Under the pieces are notes generated by a model, which was not told the DNA's origin, searched no databases, and saw nothing but the letters and a program-made list of their open reading frames with translations. A DNA stretch of 6,999 nt from Sediminibacterium ginsengisoli (lineage in GTDB: Bacteria; Bacteroidota; Bacteroidia; Chitinophagales; Chitinophagaceae). The stretch spans positions 1 through 6,999 of the forward strand of contig CALPSK010000041.1 in assembly GCA_943326215.1 (NCBI GenBank). Direction: 5' to 3'. This document shows positions 6,469-6,999 of the stretch, piece after piece. The first letter of the stretch is position 1. Each line of letters begins with the position of its first letter. Made by a program: the position numbers and the translations under genes.

Positions 6469-6561
6469 AATATTATATTATAATTGTCTCTTATAATAAT
6501 TATCCCTTTCTATAAAAGCTTTTACTATAATAATAGCCTCTTAGCATAATCCTATAATAAT
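6469..6561. repeat. AT-rich convergent gap with three TATAATAAT copies
   Basis: The 83 bp between the stops of two convergent genes are extremely AT-rich. The 9-mer TATAATAAT occurs three times, at 6492-6500, 6526-6534 and 6553-6561; the last copy runs over the stop codon of the minus-strand gene. The stretches following CTCTTA at 6488 and 6538 also resemble each other, suggesting an old degenerate duplication or simple low complexity. A perfect 12-bp palindrome, TAAAAGCTTTTA, lies at 6513-6524 but has no loop. No convincing bidirectional terminator is visible, although one would be expected between convergent genes. Confidence 0.4.
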
Positions 6562-6999
6562 CTCTGGGAAATCTTATCGTCAATTAATTGAAAAAAATCC
6601 TCAGGTTTATAAGTTCTCCAAGAACTAATTTCCATGAGTTCTATGTAGCGGTTTAATTTTCTTAATAAAAAATCGTGTTGGGAAGCTTTATGGAAATTTA
6701 CCAAAACGGCCCAGCCATTTTCATCCGCCACTTCATCGTAAAGTTCTTCGTAGTAGTCTTTGTCTCCGCTATGAAAATTAAAAACGCTTTCGGCAATAAG
6801 TATAAATTTATAAATACCTTCTTCCATTAATTTATCTAGGACTTCTCTTTTTAGTTCCATGATATCGTTCTCTATGGCATCATTCCACTCCCCAATCATT
6901 TCAATGATGGCAAATTTTGCATCATAGTCTGCAAAAAGTATTTTAAGGTATAAGGTTTTACTTCCGAACTCATCCCACTGCGGATGTATATAATAATTA
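6552..6999 (-). CDS. Conserved hypothetical protein, C-terminal part; cut by right window edge
   Basis: I do not recognise a named function. The frame is open from the TAG at 6552 up to the right edge, adding 33 codons beyond the Met at 6899. The added stretch contains HPQWDEFGSKTLYLKILF and DAKFAIIEMIGEW, protein-like and continuous with the rest, and it has no other Met. The true start is therefore likely outside the window, and the visible 148 residues are a C-terminal portion. The protein is acidic and rich in aromatic residues, with predicted alternating strands and helices: KFAIIEMIGEW, a helix around NDIMELKREVLDKLMEEG, strand KFILIAESVF, DKDYYEELYDEV, strand GWAVLVNF, then a helical C-terminus. 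There is no membrane segment or cysteine cluster. It resembles, from memory, an uncharacterised family in Chitinophagaceae-type genomes. It converges with the TPR gene. Confidence 0.75.
   Translation of the reverse strand, partial: NYYIHPQWDEFGSKTLYLKILFADYDAKFAIIEMIGEWNDAIENDIMELKREVLDKLMEEGIYKFILIAESVFNFHSGDKDYYEELYDEVADENGWAVLVNFHKASQHDFLLRKLNRYIELMEISSWRTYKPEDFFQLIDDKISQRLL

Noticed and set aside
6513..6524. Palindrome TAAAAGCTTTTA as a transcription terminator
   Set aside because: It has no loop; after allowing four loop bases only a weak A/T stem remains, and there is no GC stem or T run in either direction.
6552..6899. A complete 115-residue gene starting at the Met at 6899
   Set aside because: The frame is open for 33 more codons up to the edge and the extra residues look like real protein, so the gene is reported as partial through 6999.
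1..6999. CRISPR array, insertion sequence, tRNA/rRNA gene, prophage or defence cassette
   Set aside because: I saw no regularly spaced repeats, terminal inverted repeats with a transposase, tRNA-like cloverleaf or phage-type genes; nearly all DNA is accounted for by housekeeping-type genes.

Overview
The window reads as ordinary chromosomal DNA of a Bacteroidota bacterium, probably in or near the Chitinophagaceae. The evidence is AT-rich sequence, gene starts without a Shine-Dalgarno sequence, several matches to the Bacteroidota -7 promoter element TAnnTTTG, and proteins with Bacteroidota character. The placement comes from recalled family resemblance and promoter style, not from a database search. 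All genes except one small TPR gene lie on the minus strand.

Left part (1-2657): the first 885 codons of gltB, the large subunit of glutamate synthase. It is cut by the left edge just after the ATGA of the motif that opens the FMN domain. It includes the whole glutaminase domain with its catalytic N-terminal Cys and the central domain. A 232-bp AT-rich leader (2658-2889) separates it from the next operon and carries two small inverted repeats.

Middle part (2890-6098): a compact minus-strand cluster, transcribed in the order etfB, etfA, a bifunctional-nuclease-domain (DUF151) protein with a C-terminal UVR motif, then ispE. Spacings are 19, 46 and 3 bp, so one operon is likely. A possible extra promoter lies in the 46-bp gap. 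The two ETF subunits form the FAD-containing electron carrier between acyl-CoA (or similar) dehydrogenases and the quinone pool. IspE is a kinase of the MEP isoprenoid pathway. The DUF151 protein is of uncertain physiological role.

Right part (6099-6999): a 58-bp divergent gap separates etfB from a 103-aa TPR protein on the plus strand. The gap holds a consensus -7 element for each direction, placed so that the two transcripts would overlap across a perfect 7-bp inverted repeat. The TPR gene converges on a minus-strand conserved hypothetical gene that is open through the right edge of the window, so its Met at 6899 is probably internal.

I found no mobile element, RNA gene, CRISPR array, phage gene or defence cassette. 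Nothing here is clearly a new biological system. The points most worth checking are the face-to-face promoter region, the etfBA/DUF151-UVR/ispE linkage, and the partial hypothetical protein.
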